From: Pelomicrobium methylotrophicum
GTDB taxonomy: Bacteria > Pseudomonadota > Gammaproteobacteria > Burkholderiales > UBA6910
NCBI RefSeq assembly: GCF_008014345.1
Contig: NZ_VPFL01000024.1
Location: 1 to 46,920 of the forward strand
Reading direction: 5' to 3'
DNA: 46,920 nucleotides
The translations under genes were made by a program, and so were the position numbers. The notes beneath the pieces were generated by a model that was given only the letters and a program-made list of their open reading frames with translations, had not been told where the DNA came from and did not search any database. Below are positions 23,783 to 33,534 of the stretch, piece after piece. Within the stretch, counting starts at the first letter, position 1. The number at the start of each line of letters is the position of its first letter.

Positions 23783-25500
23783 CTTTCCTTGGACGCGCGC
23801 CGCATGGCCCCACCCGCTTCCGGGTCGCCGTGTCCGCGGCTGAGGGGGGTGGAGAGCGCCGCGGGCACCGGTAGCTTGAGAAGCCGGTAGAGGTTCCCCA
23901 ACTTGTCGCGAAACCGGCGCTCGAAGCTTGCCACCGCGTGCTCGGGATTGTAGTCGCCCAGCCACCAAAACCAGTCTGAGCTCTCGCAGTCGGCCAACTG
24001 TCGATGCGCGGCTTCCGCTTCCTCAGGCTTAAGGCGTCCACCCTGCATCACGAGATCGTAGTGCTGCTTCGCCGCGGCAAGCAGCTCCCACGCTTGGTTC
24101 TTGGCCGGCTCGCCGATCCAGGGTGAGAACGTTCCGTACACCCAGCTGCCGGCCACCACGGGTGGCAGCGGGGCGGCCGCCGCGGCGCTTCGGGCCAGAT
24201 AATCGCGATAGGTGGTGGTCGAGATGAGAGGGTGGTTCTCGAGAAGGGTGTAGAGATCGTCGAGAAAGAAATACCCGTTGTAGGGGTAGTATTCCCAGGC
24301 GTTCTCGCCGTCCAGGATCACGCTCACGAGCGGACGCGCGTCCTCGGGAGAACGCCTGAGGATGTCTTCCAACCGGCGGACAAAGTCGTTGGCCGCGTCG
24401 CGTCCGAACCAGGACTTGTATTCGAAGCCGATGAGATCGGAGAGCTGGTCATCGCGGAAGAAACAGGTCACCTCGCCGCCGGGACCGCGGTAGCGGTACG
24501 GCTGGTAGAGATAGTGGGTACGATCGGCAAGCACGTGCGTCGCGCCGCCTCGACGCAGGGTGTTGGCGAGCACGGCCTGGCCGCTCGCGGTCCAGCGGCA
24601 GCCACGGCTTGCCAGCAGCTCGAGCAGGGGCTGAGAGATCGCCCCTTCCGCCGGCCACACCCCTGCAGGCGCGTCCCCGAAACGCCGTGCGTGACTCTCG
24701 AGGGCCGAATCCAAGTGCCATTCGACGCGGCTGCGCCCGCCCGGGTAGCAGGCGGTCTGCGGCAGGACCACGCCGGGCAGCGCCTCGCGAGCGCTTCGAA
24801 AATCGATGAGCAACGGCGCGAGCGGGTGGTAGTGAGGCGTCGTCGAAAGCTCAATCTGTCCGGACTGGGCAAGCCGCCGGTAGCGCGGGATCACTTCCGC
24901 CACCACCTCCCCGATGAGCTGGAAGAGCGCGAACCGGTCGCTGTGGGTAAAGCCTGACCCCTGCGCCATCAGGCGCTGCACCAGCGCATGTCTGCGGCGC
25001 ACGCTCTCGCCCGTCCAGGCCAGGTGGTACCACGTGAGCAGATCGCTGAAGTACTGCCCCGACAGGTACGCGAAGGCCGACTCGCCCTGGACGTTGAGCT
25101 GCCGGTACAGCTCGTGAAGCCGCTTGTACGGCGGGAACGGCTCGATCATCGTGTGATGGTTGTTGCGGAAACAGGCGTCCAGGATGAAAGTGCGCGTCTG
25201 CGGCGACACCTGATCGAGGTTCGAGGCGCCGAGCAGCTTGAGCAGGGGATCACGCACGAGGCCGAGACGGAACTGCTCGGCGTAGTCCTCCAGCTGGTCC
25301 AGAAGCACCGGCACGAAGTTGACGACCGCCTTCACGCCTGGATGACGCTCCAGGTGATATGCCATATCGGCGTAGTCCTTCAGGGCGTGGAGGTACACCC
25401 ACGGCAGGGTGAACTCGCCCGTACGGGGATCGCGGTAATCCGGCTGGTGCATGTGCCACAGCAGCACCAGCTCCAGCTTGCGCTGAGACCTGCCCATCAA
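23773..25500 (-). CDS. GH57 family glycoside hydrolase (alpha-glucan acting)
   Basis: The 575-residue protein has the GH57 motifs: His16-Met-His18-Gln-Pro near the N-terminus, the nucleophile region GVWPAEG with Glu285, and the acid/base region DGENAWEYY with Asp397. The [13 protein letters not shown] form is closest to amylopullulanase-like GH57 enzymes, while the family also contains 4-alpha-glucanotransferases and branching enzymes, so the exact reaction on glycogen is open. No signal peptide is evident, fitting an intracellular glycogen enzyme. The start overlaps the glgC stop by 4 bases (ATGA type), so the two genes are translationally coupled and work in the same pathway. Confidence 0.9.
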   Translation of the reverse strand: MMGRSQRKLELVLLWHMHQPDYRDPRTGEFTLPWVYLHALKDYADMAYHLERHPGVKAVVNFVPVLLDQLEDYAEQFRLGLVRDPLLKLLGASNLDQVSPQTRTFILDACFRNNHHTMIEPFPPYKRLHELYRQLNVQGESAFAYLSGQYFSDLLTWYHLAWTGESVRRRHALVQRLMAQGSGFTHSDRFALFQLIGEVVAEVIPRYRRLAQSGQIELSTTPHYHPLAPLLIDFRSAREALPGVVLPQTACYPGGRSRVEWHLDSALESHARRFGDAPAGVWPAEGAISQPLLELLASRGCRWTASGQAVLANTLRRGGATHVLADRTHYLYQPYRYRGPGGEVTCFFRDDQLSDLIGFEYKSWFGRDAANDFVRRLEDILRRSPEDARPLVSVILDGENAWEYYPYNGYFFLDDLYTLLENHPLISTTTYRDYLARSAAAAAPLPPVVAGSWVYGTFSPWIGEPAKNQAWELLAAAKQHYDLVMQGGRLKPEEAEAAHRQLADCESSDWFWWLGDYNPEHAVASFERRFRDKLGNLYRLLKLPVPAALSTPLSRGHGDPEAGGAMRRASKEREG

Positions 25501-26813
25501 CGGACCTGGTGCACCCGCTGACCCAGCATCTCCGGTGTGATCAGGGTCACGCCCTTCTCCGTCACATAGAAGCGCTTGCGGTCCTCGTCAGGGTCGACGC
25601 CCACCTGCAGGCCCTCAGGAATGACGCAGCGGCAATCAATGATCACCTTCTTGAGCACGGCGTGGCGACCAATTTGCACGTTGGGCAGGATCACCGCGTC
25701 CTCGATGGTGCAGTAGGAATTGACGCGCACGTCGGAAAACAGCAACGAACGCCGCACCGTCGATCCGCTGATCACGCAGCCGCCCGATACCATCGAATCC
25801 ACCGCTGCCCCGCGGCGTCCTTCCTCGTCGAACACGAACTTGGCCGGCGGCAGCTGTTCCTGGTAGGTCCAGATGGGCCACTCCTTGTCGTACAGGTTGA
25901 GCTGGGGCTTGACCGTGACTAGGTCCAGGTTCGCCTCCCAGTAGGCGTCCACCGTGCCCACGTCGCGCCAGTAAGGGACGCCATCCACCATGTTCACGCA
26001 GCTGTCGTGGAGCCGATGGGCGAACACCCGGTAGCGCCTGATCAGGTGCGGGATGATGTTGCGGCCGAAATCGTGTTCCGAGCGCGGATCGTCGGCGTCC
26101 CGGATCAGCTGCTCGTACAGGAAAGGGGCGTTGAATACGTAGATTCCCATGCTCACCAGGGCCTTGTCTGGCTTGCCCGGCATGGGTTTGGGGTCCTGGG
26201 GCTTTTCCTGGAATTCGATGATCCGCAGGTTCTCGTCCACCGCCATCACACCGAAAGCGCTGGCCTCCTCGCGGGGCATCTCGACGCATCCCACCGTGCA
26301 GTCGGCAGCGTTGGAGACGTGATGGGCAAGCAGCCGCCCGTAATCCATCTTATAGACGTGGTCGCCAGCCAGGATCAGGACGTACTGGGGGTTGTAGGAG
26401 CGCACGATGTCCAGGTTCTGGAACACCGCGTCGGCGGTGCCCTGGTACCAGGTCTCCTGAATACGCTGCTGTGCGGGCATGACTTCCACGAACTCCCCGA
26501 GCTGGCCACCGAGGAAGCTCCACCCGCGCTGGATATGCCGGATTAAGCTCTGCGCCTTGTATTGCGTCACGACACCGATGCGGCGGATGCCCGAGTTCAC
26601 GCAGTTGGACAGCGGAAAGTCGATGATGCGGAACTTTCCCCCGAAAGGCACGGCCGGCTTGGCCCGCCAATCGGTGAGATGCTTGAGCCGCGAGCCCCGG
26701 CCGCCGGCCAGGATGAGCGCCAAGGTGTTCTTGGTGAGCAGGCTGATGAAGCGGGTGGAAATCTCGGCACGGATCGTGCTGGGTGCGCCGTTCTGGGTTT
26801 GGCTCGCGCCCAT
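25497..26813 (-). CDS. glgC: Glucose-1-phosphate adenylyltransferase (ADP-glucose pyrophosphorylase)
   Basis: The 438-residue enzyme makes ADP-glucose from ATP and glucose-1-phosphate, the committed step of bacterial glycogen synthesis. Visible parts are the nucleotide loop [23 protein letters not shown], the [16 protein letters not shown] segment, [12 protein letters not shown], the catalytic [10 protein letters not shown], the EFQEKP and SMGIYVF substrate regions, and a C-terminal left-handed beta-helix with repeats such as [18 protein letters not shown]. The length matches E. coli GlgC (431). A strong AAGGAGG ribosome binding site precedes ATG 26813. It is first in a two-gene unit with the GH57 gene. 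Confidence 0.97.
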   Translation of the reverse strand: MGASQTQNGAPSTIRAEISTRFISLLTKNTLALILAGGRGSRLKHLTDWRAKPAVPFGGKFRIIDFPLSNCVNSGIRRIGVVTQYKAQSLIRHIQRGWSFLGGQLGEFVEVMPAQQRIQETWYQGTADAVFQNLDIVRSYNPQYVLILAGDHVYKMDYGRLLAHHVSNAADCTVGCVEMPREEASAFGVMAVDENLRIIEFQEKPQDPKPMPGKPDKALVSMGIYVFNAPFLYEQLIRDADDPRSEHDFGRNIIPHLIRRYRVFAHRLHDSCVNMVDGVPYWRDVGTVDAYWEANLDLVTVKPQLNLYDKEWPIWTYQEQLPPAKFVFDEEGRRGAAVDSMVSGGCVISGSTVRRSLLFSDVRVNSYCTIEDAVILPNVQIGRHAVLKKVIIDCRCVIPEGLQVGVDPDEDRKRFYVTEKGVTLITPEMLGQRVHQVR

Positions 26814-26934
26814 GTTCTCCTCCTTAGTTCGCCGCGCGCAGGGAATGGAGACATCGCGCAGCGTGCCATCGCAAAGCAGTGACGATGAGTTCGAAGGGGT
26901 CGGTGCGGGTGCCTGCGCCGAGCGCGGTGTGGGC

Positions 26935-26940
26935 TATAAT
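26935..26940 (+). promoter_or_regulatory. TATAAT box upstream of hslO
   Basis: A consensus -10 hexamer TATAAT stands 6 bases before an ATG at 26947 that opens a 30-codon frame ending over the hslO start. The predicted transcription start coincides with that ATG. No convincing -35 hexamer is visible. Confidence 0.5.
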
Positions 26941-26946
26941 CCGACC

Positions 26947-27039
26947 ATGCTCAGACGCTTAGTCAAACACGAGCGACCGCGCCGAGTCAACGCGGGGAAA
27001 GCCAAACAGCCCTGTACGGCGCCGGTCCGACCCGCATGA
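26947..27039 (+). CDS. Possible 30-residue leader ORF overlapping hslO
   Basis: This short frame starts at ATG 26947, at the predicted transcription start of a TATAAT promoter, and ends with TGA at 27037-27039, overlapping the ATG of hslO as ATGA. The product would be strongly basic (seven Arg and four Lys in 30 residues). hslO itself has no ribosome binding site, so translation of this frame could bring ribosomes to its start. No homologue is recognised, and it may simply be the hslO leader. Conservation of the frame in relatives would decide. Confidence 0.3.
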   Translation: MLRRLVKHERPRRVNAGKAKQPCTAPVRPA

Positions 27040-27911
27040 CACAACACGATATCCTGCAGCCGTTCATGTTCGAGGACGCCGGGATCCGCGGCGGCCTTGT
27101 CCGTCTCGACGCCACCTGGCGCACCGTGCTGGAGAACCGGGACTACCCCCGCCCGGTCCGGGACGTGCTCGGCGAGCTGATGGCAGCCGCGGCGCTCCTT
27201 TCGGCCACCCTCAAGTATTCAGGGTCTATCATCATGCAAATGCAGGGCGACGGGGCAATCCCCCTGCTGGTAGTGGAGTGCACCAGCGAGCTCACGCTGA
27301 GGGGCCTCGCCCACTGGAAGGATGAGCCGCGCGAAGGCCCGCTTTCCGAGTTGGTCGGGCCCGGCAGGCTCGCCATCACCCTCGATCCTCGGCAAGGCCG
27401 CCGGACTTACCAGGGCGTCGTCGATCTCTCGGGAGACAGCGTGGCTGCTGCGCTCGAGCACTACATGAGACGGTCCGAGCAGCTCGACACGCGGCTGTGG
27501 CTTGCCGCGGACCAGGAACGCGCCGTGGGCATGCTGCTTCAGCAGCTTCCCGACCGTCCCTGTCCCGACGGCGACCTATGGAACCGCGCCACTGCCCTCG
27601 GCGCGACGCTCACCCGCGACGAGCTCTTGGCGCATTCGCCGCGGGAGTTGCTGCGGCGGCTGTTCCACGAGGAAGACCTGCGCGTGTTCGACACGCGGTC
27701 GGTGTCCTTCCGCTGCTCCTGCTCCCGGGAGCGGGTGCAAGCCATGCTGCGCATGTTGGGCCGCGACGAGGTACGGGCGATTCTCGCCGATCGTGGCGCC
27801 GTGGAAGTGCGCTGTGAGTTCTGCAACCGTCGCTACGCCTTCGACGTGGTGGACGCCGAACAGCTTTTCGCTGCCGAGGTCGTGACCACGCCGGGGCCCA
27901 CGCAGCACTAA
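27036..27911 (+). CDS. hslO: Hsp33 redox-regulated chaperone
   Basis: The 291-residue protein holds the four zinc-binding cysteines of Hsp33: Cys227-x-Cys229 and Cys260-x-x-Cys263. Oxidation releases zinc and switches on holdase activity, so it protects unfolding proteins during oxidative and heat stress in the cytoplasm. The N-terminal domain (about 1-180) has the family pattern, including GELMAAAALLSATLKYSGSI and the ALEHYMRRSEQLDTRLWLA helix. ATG 27036 has no ribosome binding site; it is overlapped by a short upstream frame. The gene is divergent from glgC and followed at 58 bases by a DMT exporter gene. Confidence 0.95.
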   Translation: MTQHDILQPFMFEDAGIRGGLVRLDATWRTVLENRDYPRPVRDVLGELMAAAALLSATLKYSGSIIMQMQGDGAIPLLVVECTSELTLRGLAHWKDEPREGPLSELVGPGRLAITLDPRQGRRTYQGVVDLSGDSVAAALEHYMRRSEQLDTRLWLAADQERAVGMLLQQLPDRPCPDGDLWNRATALGATLTRDELLAHSPRELLRRLFHEEDLRVFDTRSVSFRCSCSRERVQAMLRMLGRDEVRAILADRGAVEVRCEFCNRRYAFDVVDAEQLFAAEVVTTPGPTQH

Positions 27912-27969
27912 CCTCCCGCAAGGCCTCTGTAGCTCTGGGACGGAAAAATCCGGACTTGAAGAGCGCCCC

Positions 27970-28857
27970 ATGACCGAACCGCATCGGACCGCGCTGGTCC
28001 GAATCGTCGCCCGGGCGGCGCCGGGCGTATTCGTCGTGCTGTGGAGCACTGGCTTCATCGGCGCAAAGCTGGGGCTGTCCTACGCCGAGCCGTTGACCTT
28101 TCTCATCCTGCGCTTTCTCCTTGCCGTGGGGCTGCTCGTGCCGCTCGCCCTGGGGCTCGGTAGCCGCTGGCCCCGCAACGCCTTGCAAGTGGGCCACGTG
28201 GCCGTGGCGGGCGTGCTGCTGCATGCGGGGTACCTGGGGGGCGTCTTCGCCGCCATCCACCAGGGGCTGCCCGCGGGCGTGGTTTCGCTGATCGTAGGAT
28301 TGCAGCCGCTCGTCACCGCCGTGGCGGCGCCGCGGTTCCTGGGCGAGCGGGTGAGCGGTCGCCAATGGCTGGGCTTTGCGCTGGGGCTGGCGGGCGTGGT
28401 GCTGGTCGTATCGGAGGAGCTTCGTTGGCAAGACGCGGATCTCGCCGGCCTTGCCCTCGCCGCGTTGGCGCTCTTCAGCATCACGGCAGGAACGCTGTAC
28501 CAGAAGCGCCACGGCGCCTCGGCGGACTTGGCCGCCGGCAGCATCATTCAGTTCACCGCTTCCGCCCTCGTGCTCGCTCCGCTGGCGTATTTGCTTGAAT
28601 CCCGCCGCGTCGTCTGGAGCGGGGAGTTTCTGTTCGCCCTGGGCTGGCTGGTGCTGGTGCTCTCTTTGGGCGCCATCAGCCTGCTCTACATGATGCTCCG
28701 CCGGGGTGAAGCGGCCCGCATCTCCAGCCTCTTCTACCTCACCCCGCCCGTCACCGCGGTAATCGCCTTTGTCGCTTTCGACGAGACGCTGGGGGCAATC
28801 GCGGTGGCCGGCATGGGGCTCGCCGCCGCCGGCGTCTGGCTGGTCATGCGCGGATAG
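27970..28857 (+). CDS. EamA/DMT family transporter
   Basis: The 295-residue protein has ten predicted membrane segments in two five-helix EamA repeats (about 15-145 and 155-295). Family hallmarks are the VLWSTGFIGAKLG opening with Pro/Gly-rich helix starts, the LGERVSGRQWLGFALGLAGVVLV end of repeat one, and FDETLGAIAVAGMGLAAAGVWLV at the end of repeat two. Such proteins usually export amino acids or other metabolites, or take up nucleotide sugars; the substrate is not predictable. It is probably co-transcribed with hslO. A GGGCGCCG/CGGCGCCC stem overlaps and follows the stop. Confidence 0.9.
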   Translation: MTEPHRTALVRIVARAAPGVFVVLWSTGFIGAKLGLSYAEPLTFLILRFLLAVGLLVPLALGLGSRWPRNALQVGHVAVAGVLLHAGYLGGVFAAIHQGLPAGVVSLIVGLQPLVTAVAAPRFLGERVSGRQWLGFALGLAGVVLVVSEELRWQDADLAGLALAALALFSITAGTLYQKRHGASADLAAGSIIQFTASALVLAPLAYLLESRRVVWSGEFLFALGWLVLVLSLGAISLLYMMLRRGEAARISSLFYLTPPVTAVIAFVAFDETLGAIAVAGMGLAAAGVWLVMRG

Positions 28858-28881
28858 GGCGCCGTCCCGGAAGCGGCGCCC
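28857..28881 (+). terminator. GC-rich stem after the DMT transporter gene
   Basis: GGGCGCCG (28857-28864) pairs with CGGCGCCC (28874-28881) over a 9-base loop, beginning at the last base of the stop codon. It lacks a T-run, so termination would have to be hairpin-only or Rho-assisted. Confidence 0.4.
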
Positions 28882-29149
28882 TGAGAAGCACGGCAGGGTC
28901 GGAGCCTGGGCACTGGCTCGCTCGCGGGGCCGGCGAAGGCAAAAGGGCCGCAGCAGCCTGCTGCGTCTGAGGCACCAAATCCGCAATAAAAATATCGCAA
29001 AAACAATCTGTTGATTAATTTCCGGGCCTGTGCTGTGGCGCAACATCCTGCTCGACACCCGGCCCGCGGAAGCGTAAACTGCGGCCTACCTGCGAGCACA
29101 TCCGGGTGAATGCGGAAACCCGCAACCCATGGACCAGAGGAGAGCATCC
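28882..29149. other. 268-base spacer before bktB
   Basis: An AT-rich patch at about 28980-29020 (containing AATAAAAATATCGC and GTTGATTAATTT) stands out in otherwise GC-rich DNA and is the likely promoter region for bktB, but no single -35/-10 pair is decisive. I see no gene or RNA in it. Confidence 0.35.
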
Positions 29150-30340
29150 ATGCCCAATTTATCCCGGGAAGTCGTCGTCCTCAGCGGCGTCCGCACTGCC
29201 ATCGGCGATTACGGCGGCAGTCTCAAGGACATCCCCCCGACCGACCTGGGCGCCACGGTGGTGCGCGAGGCGATCAAGCGCGCCAACGTGGAAGCGAAGG
29301 AAGTCGGCCACCTGGTCTTCGGCAACGTCATCCACAGCGAAGCGAAAGACATGTACCTCTCCCGGGTGGTATGCATCCAGGGCGGCCTGCCCCACGAGAC
29401 ACCCGCCCTCACCCTCAATCGGCTTTGCGGCAGCGGCCTGCAGGCGATCGTGACCGCCGCTCAGACCATCATGCTGGGCGACGCGGACGTCACGGTGGGC
29501 GGGGGGGCGGAATCCATGAGCCGTGGTGGCTATCTGCTGCCCACGCTCCGCTGGGGCACGCGAATGAACGAAACCAAAGTGATCGACATGATGGTGGGAG
29601 CGCTGACCGACCCCTTCGACGCGGTGCACATGGGCATTACGGCGGAGAACGTCGCCGCCAAGTGGGGCATCACCCGCGAGCGCCAGGACGCCTTCGCGGT
29701 AGAGAGCCACCGGCGGGCGGCCAACGCCATCGACAAGGGCTACTTCAAGGAGCAAATCGTCCCCATCGAGGTCAAGACCAAGAAGGGGACGGTGGTCTTC
29801 GATACCGACGAGCACGTGCGCCGGGACGTAAGCCCCGAGGGCCTGGCGAAGCTCAAGCCCGTGTTCCAGAAGGATGGCACCGTCACCGCCGGCAATGCTT
29901 CCGGAATCAACGACGGCGCGGCCGCGGTAGTACTGGCGGAAGCGAAGTACGCCGAGAGAAAGGGCTTGAAGCCCATGGCCCGCCTGGTCTCCTACGGCCA
30001 CGCCGGGGTAGATCCCAAGTACATGGGCATTGGGCCGGTGCCGGCGGTGAAGAAAGCCCTGGAGCGCGCCGGGCTCAAGATCGCCGACATGGACGTGATC
30101 GAGTCGAACGAAGCGTTCGCGGCCCAGGCTTGCGCGGTAGCGAAAGATCTGGATCTGGACCCGGCCAAGACCAACCCGAACGGCGGTGCGGTGGCACTCG
30201 GGCACCCCATCGGCGCAACCGGCGCGATCCTGACGGTGAAAGCCCTGTACGAGCTTCAGCGCATCAAGGGCAAGTACGCGCTGGTGACCATGTGTATCGG
30301 TGGGGGCCAAGGCATCGCCGCCATTTACGAGCGGCTCTGA
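29150..30340 (+). CDS. bktB: BktB-type beta-ketothiolase (acetyl-CoA acyltransferase)
   Basis: The 396-residue thiolase has the nucleophile Cys93 in NRLCGSGLQA, His352 in GHPIGATGA, and the second Cys382 in MCIGGGQG. It closely resembles Cupriavidus BktB through most of its length, including DPKYMGIGPVPA and ESNEAFAAQACAVAKDL. BktB condenses acetyl-CoA with acetyl- or propionyl-CoA to 3-ketoacyl-CoA, feeding polyhydroxyalkanoate synthesis, or works backward in beta-oxidation. No phaB or phaC is in the window, so the pathway is open. ATG 29150 is chosen over 29129 because of the AGAGGAGA site upstream. A strong terminator follows. Confidence 0.92.
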   Translation: MPNLSREVVVLSGVRTAIGDYGGSLKDIPPTDLGATVVREAIKRANVEAKEVGHLVFGNVIHSEAKDMYLSRVVCIQGGLPHETPALTLNRLCGSGLQAIVTAAQTIMLGDADVTVGGGAESMSRGGYLLPTLRWGTRMNETKVIDMMVGALTDPFDAVHMGITAENVAAKWGITRERQDAFAVESHRRAANAIDKGYFKEQIVPIEVKTKKGTVVFDTDEHVRRDVSPEGLAKLKPVFQKDGTVTAGNASGINDGAAAVVLAEAKYAERKGLKPMARLVSYGHAGVDPKYMGIGPVPAVKKALERAGLKIADMDVIESNEAFAAQACAVAKDLDLDPAKTNPNGGAVALGHPIGATGAILTVKALYELQRIKGKYALVTMCIGGGQGIAAIYERL

Positions 30341-30365
30341 ACGCGCGGCGCTTGCCGCAATCGCC

Positions 30366-30402
30366 AGCGAAGGGATGGGCGTTTGCCCATCCCTTCGCTT
30401 TT
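30366..30402 (+). terminator. Rho-independent terminator after bktB
   Basis: A 15-bp perfect stem (AGCGAAGGGATGGGC at 30366-30380, with its complement at 30385-30399) closes a GTTT loop, followed by TTTT (30399-30402). The stem is long and the tail short but clear. Confidence 0.88.
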
Positions 30403-30551
30403 CACAGTTGACGCAACTCTGGTTCTACCCAGGCGTTTCTCCCCCCATGGGGGTGTTACGATAGCTTCCATGCCCCAGCGTCGCGAGGCCGGTTGACACA
30501 ACCAGAGGCCCAGCCAACCGACAATCAGCGCACAGCAATCGGCTTCGGCGG

Positions 30552-30580
30552 TTGGGATGCTCGAAGAAGGCCAGTAGAAT
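30552..30580 (+). promoter_or_regulatory. Candidate sigma-70 promoter for pgi
   Basis: TTGGGA (30552-30557) and TAGAAT (30575-30580) are 17 bases apart. The predicted start near 30587 gives a leader of about 27 bases before the pgi ATG at 30614. A stray TTGACA at 30493-30498 lacks a well-placed -10. Confidence 0.45.
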
Positions 30581-30613
30581 CTGAACGACTCTTCAAGCTG
30601 CGTCCATTTGTCT

Positions 30614-32254
<1,641 letters not shown>

Positions 32255-32360
32255 CGCGGCGGAAGCAGCGGCCACTCGGGCCCTTGCGCCTCCAACAGTG
32301 TGTCTTACGGCGCGTGATCAGGTAATCTGTGGGTTTCGCTCAAACGCTCGGAGCTTCACC

Positions 32361-32567
32361 ATGAATGAAGAAGCGCTCAACCTCAGCATCCGCAAGTTCC
32401 TCAAGATGGTAGGCATCCGCTCGCAGCGGGAGATCGAGCAGGCCGTGCAGAAAGCGCTCGCGGCAGGCCAGGTGAAGGGCACCGAATCGTTCCCCGCCAA
32501 GATGCGCCTGACGGTGGAGGGGCTCCAAGTAGACGTCACCTTCGAAGGCGAGATCGAGCTGGCCTAG
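32361..32567 (+). CDS. Small conserved protein (DUF6494-like)
   Basis: The 68-residue protein begins MNEEALNLSIRKFLKMVGI and continues with SQREIEQAVQKALAAGQV, a helical pattern that matches what I recall of the DUF6494 family in proteobacteria. The second half (PAKMRLTVEGLQVDVTFEGEIEL) is a pair of beta strands. The function is unknown. ATG 32361 has GGAG 8 bases upstream; a longer frame from 32298 lacks support. It is convergent with the 6PGDH-like gene. Confidence 0.8.
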   Translation: MNEEALNLSIRKFLKMVGIRSQREIEQAVQKALAAGQVKGTESFPAKMRLTVEGLQVDVTFEGEIELA

Positions 32568-32595
32568 GCTACCGGCGGCCCGTGGTCGGGAAGCA

Positions 32596-33426
32596 TTACG
32601 CGCCGGCGCCTCCAGTGCGCAGCAGTTCCTGGATCCGGCCGAGATAGCCCGCTGCTGCTTGGGCGGTGGCGAGTGCCATCCGCGCCAGGTCGACGGCTGG
32701 ACATGGAGGCGCACGATCGCCGCCGACGAGCGCCAGATACTGCCGGCACAGCTCGATCACCCGCGCGTTGGCCTGGGCACCGACGGTCCAGGCGCTGGCC
32801 AGCGTCAGGGGAAAGGCGAGGGAAGCCGGCGCTTGCGCCAGGTTCTTCAGGGCCGCCTGGCTTCCGGCGAGGGTCCCCTCCAGCAACAATCCTTGCAATG
32901 CTTTGAGGAAGCGCCCCGAGCCCGCCGGCCCCGCATGCACGACCCCCATTTCGCTCGCCCCCGAGCTGCTTCCCATCGCCAGCTTCCCGGCCAGCGGTCG
33001 CAGGCGCTCAAACGCCGCCTCCTCGCCTCCCACGGCGAGGCCGAAGCCGAACACGTCGCTGCCCGGCGCCGTGAACAGGCCCACGTCGGCCACCTGAGCG
33101 CCCCTCGCGGCGAGCAGGCGGGCCCGCTGCGCGCCGGTGTGCAGGTCGTCGTCCACGCAGTCCACAACGCAGTCTTCCCGCGCCACGTGCTGCGCCAGGG
33201 CGTGGACCAAGGCCGTCTCGGAGGTGCACAGGAGCACGGTCCGCGGGGGCCTGAGCGCCTGGCAGAAGGCCTTTACTCCCCGGGGGGTGGTGATCGATGC
33301 TTCGCGGCGCACCGCGTCAAGCGCAGCGCGGTCCCGGGCATAGACCGAAACGGCTATTCCCTGGCCGGCCAGCCGACGCACCACGGCTGAGGCCGGGGCA
33401 TTCATTCCGAGGACGCCAACCTGCAT
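32596..33426 (-). CDS. Degenerate 6-phosphogluconate/hydroxyisobutyrate dehydrogenase-like protein
   Basis: The 276-residue protein has the two-domain plan of the beta-hydroxyacid dehydrogenases (NAD-binding Rossmann half, about 1-155, then a helical half), but key motifs are altered. The Rossmann loop reads VLGMNAPAS instead of GLGxMG. The usual D-G-G-N substrate motif reads D-D-D-L. The catalytic Lys of G-S-G-x-x-x-K is kept, but the following Asn is not (KALQG). It may therefore bind a nucleotide without the usual catalysis, or act on another substrate. ATG 33426 is chosen because the Rossmann strand starts there; GTG at 33447 is an alternative. It is divergent from glgA. Confidence 0.75.
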   Translation of the reverse strand: MQVGVLGMNAPASAVVRRLAGQGIAVSVYARDRAALDAVRREASITTPRGVKAFCQALRPPRTVLLCTSETALVHALAQHVAREDCVVDCVDDDLHTGAQRARLLAARGAQVADVGLFTAPGSDVFGFGLAVGGEEAAFERLRPLAGKLAMGSSSGASEMGVVHAGPAGSGRFLKALQGLLLEGTLAGSQAALKNLAQAPASLAFPLTLASAWTVGAQANARVIELCRQYLALVGGDRAPPCPAVDLARMALATAQAAAGYLGRIQELLRTGGAGA

Positions 33427-33493
33427 GGAGAGGTGGAAAAACGGCACACCGCACGGCCCCTCCTTCGCCGAAGGGCACGCTGAGAGTCCACGC

Positions 33494-33515
33494 TACAATA
33501 CTGGTCAACTATAAC
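33494..33515 (+). promoter_or_regulatory. Candidate -10 boxes for glgA
   Basis: TACAAT (33494-33499) and TATAAC (33510-33515) lie 36 and 20 bases before the glgA ATG. Either could be a -10 element; no clear -35 partner is seen. Confidence 0.35.
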
Positions 33516-33534
33516 ACAGCGATCCCGCCCGCTC

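Noticed and set aside
30493-30498. TTGACA consensus -35 upstream of pgi
   Set aside because: No -10 hexamer at 16-18 bases; the TTGGGA/TAGAAT pair further on is better placed.
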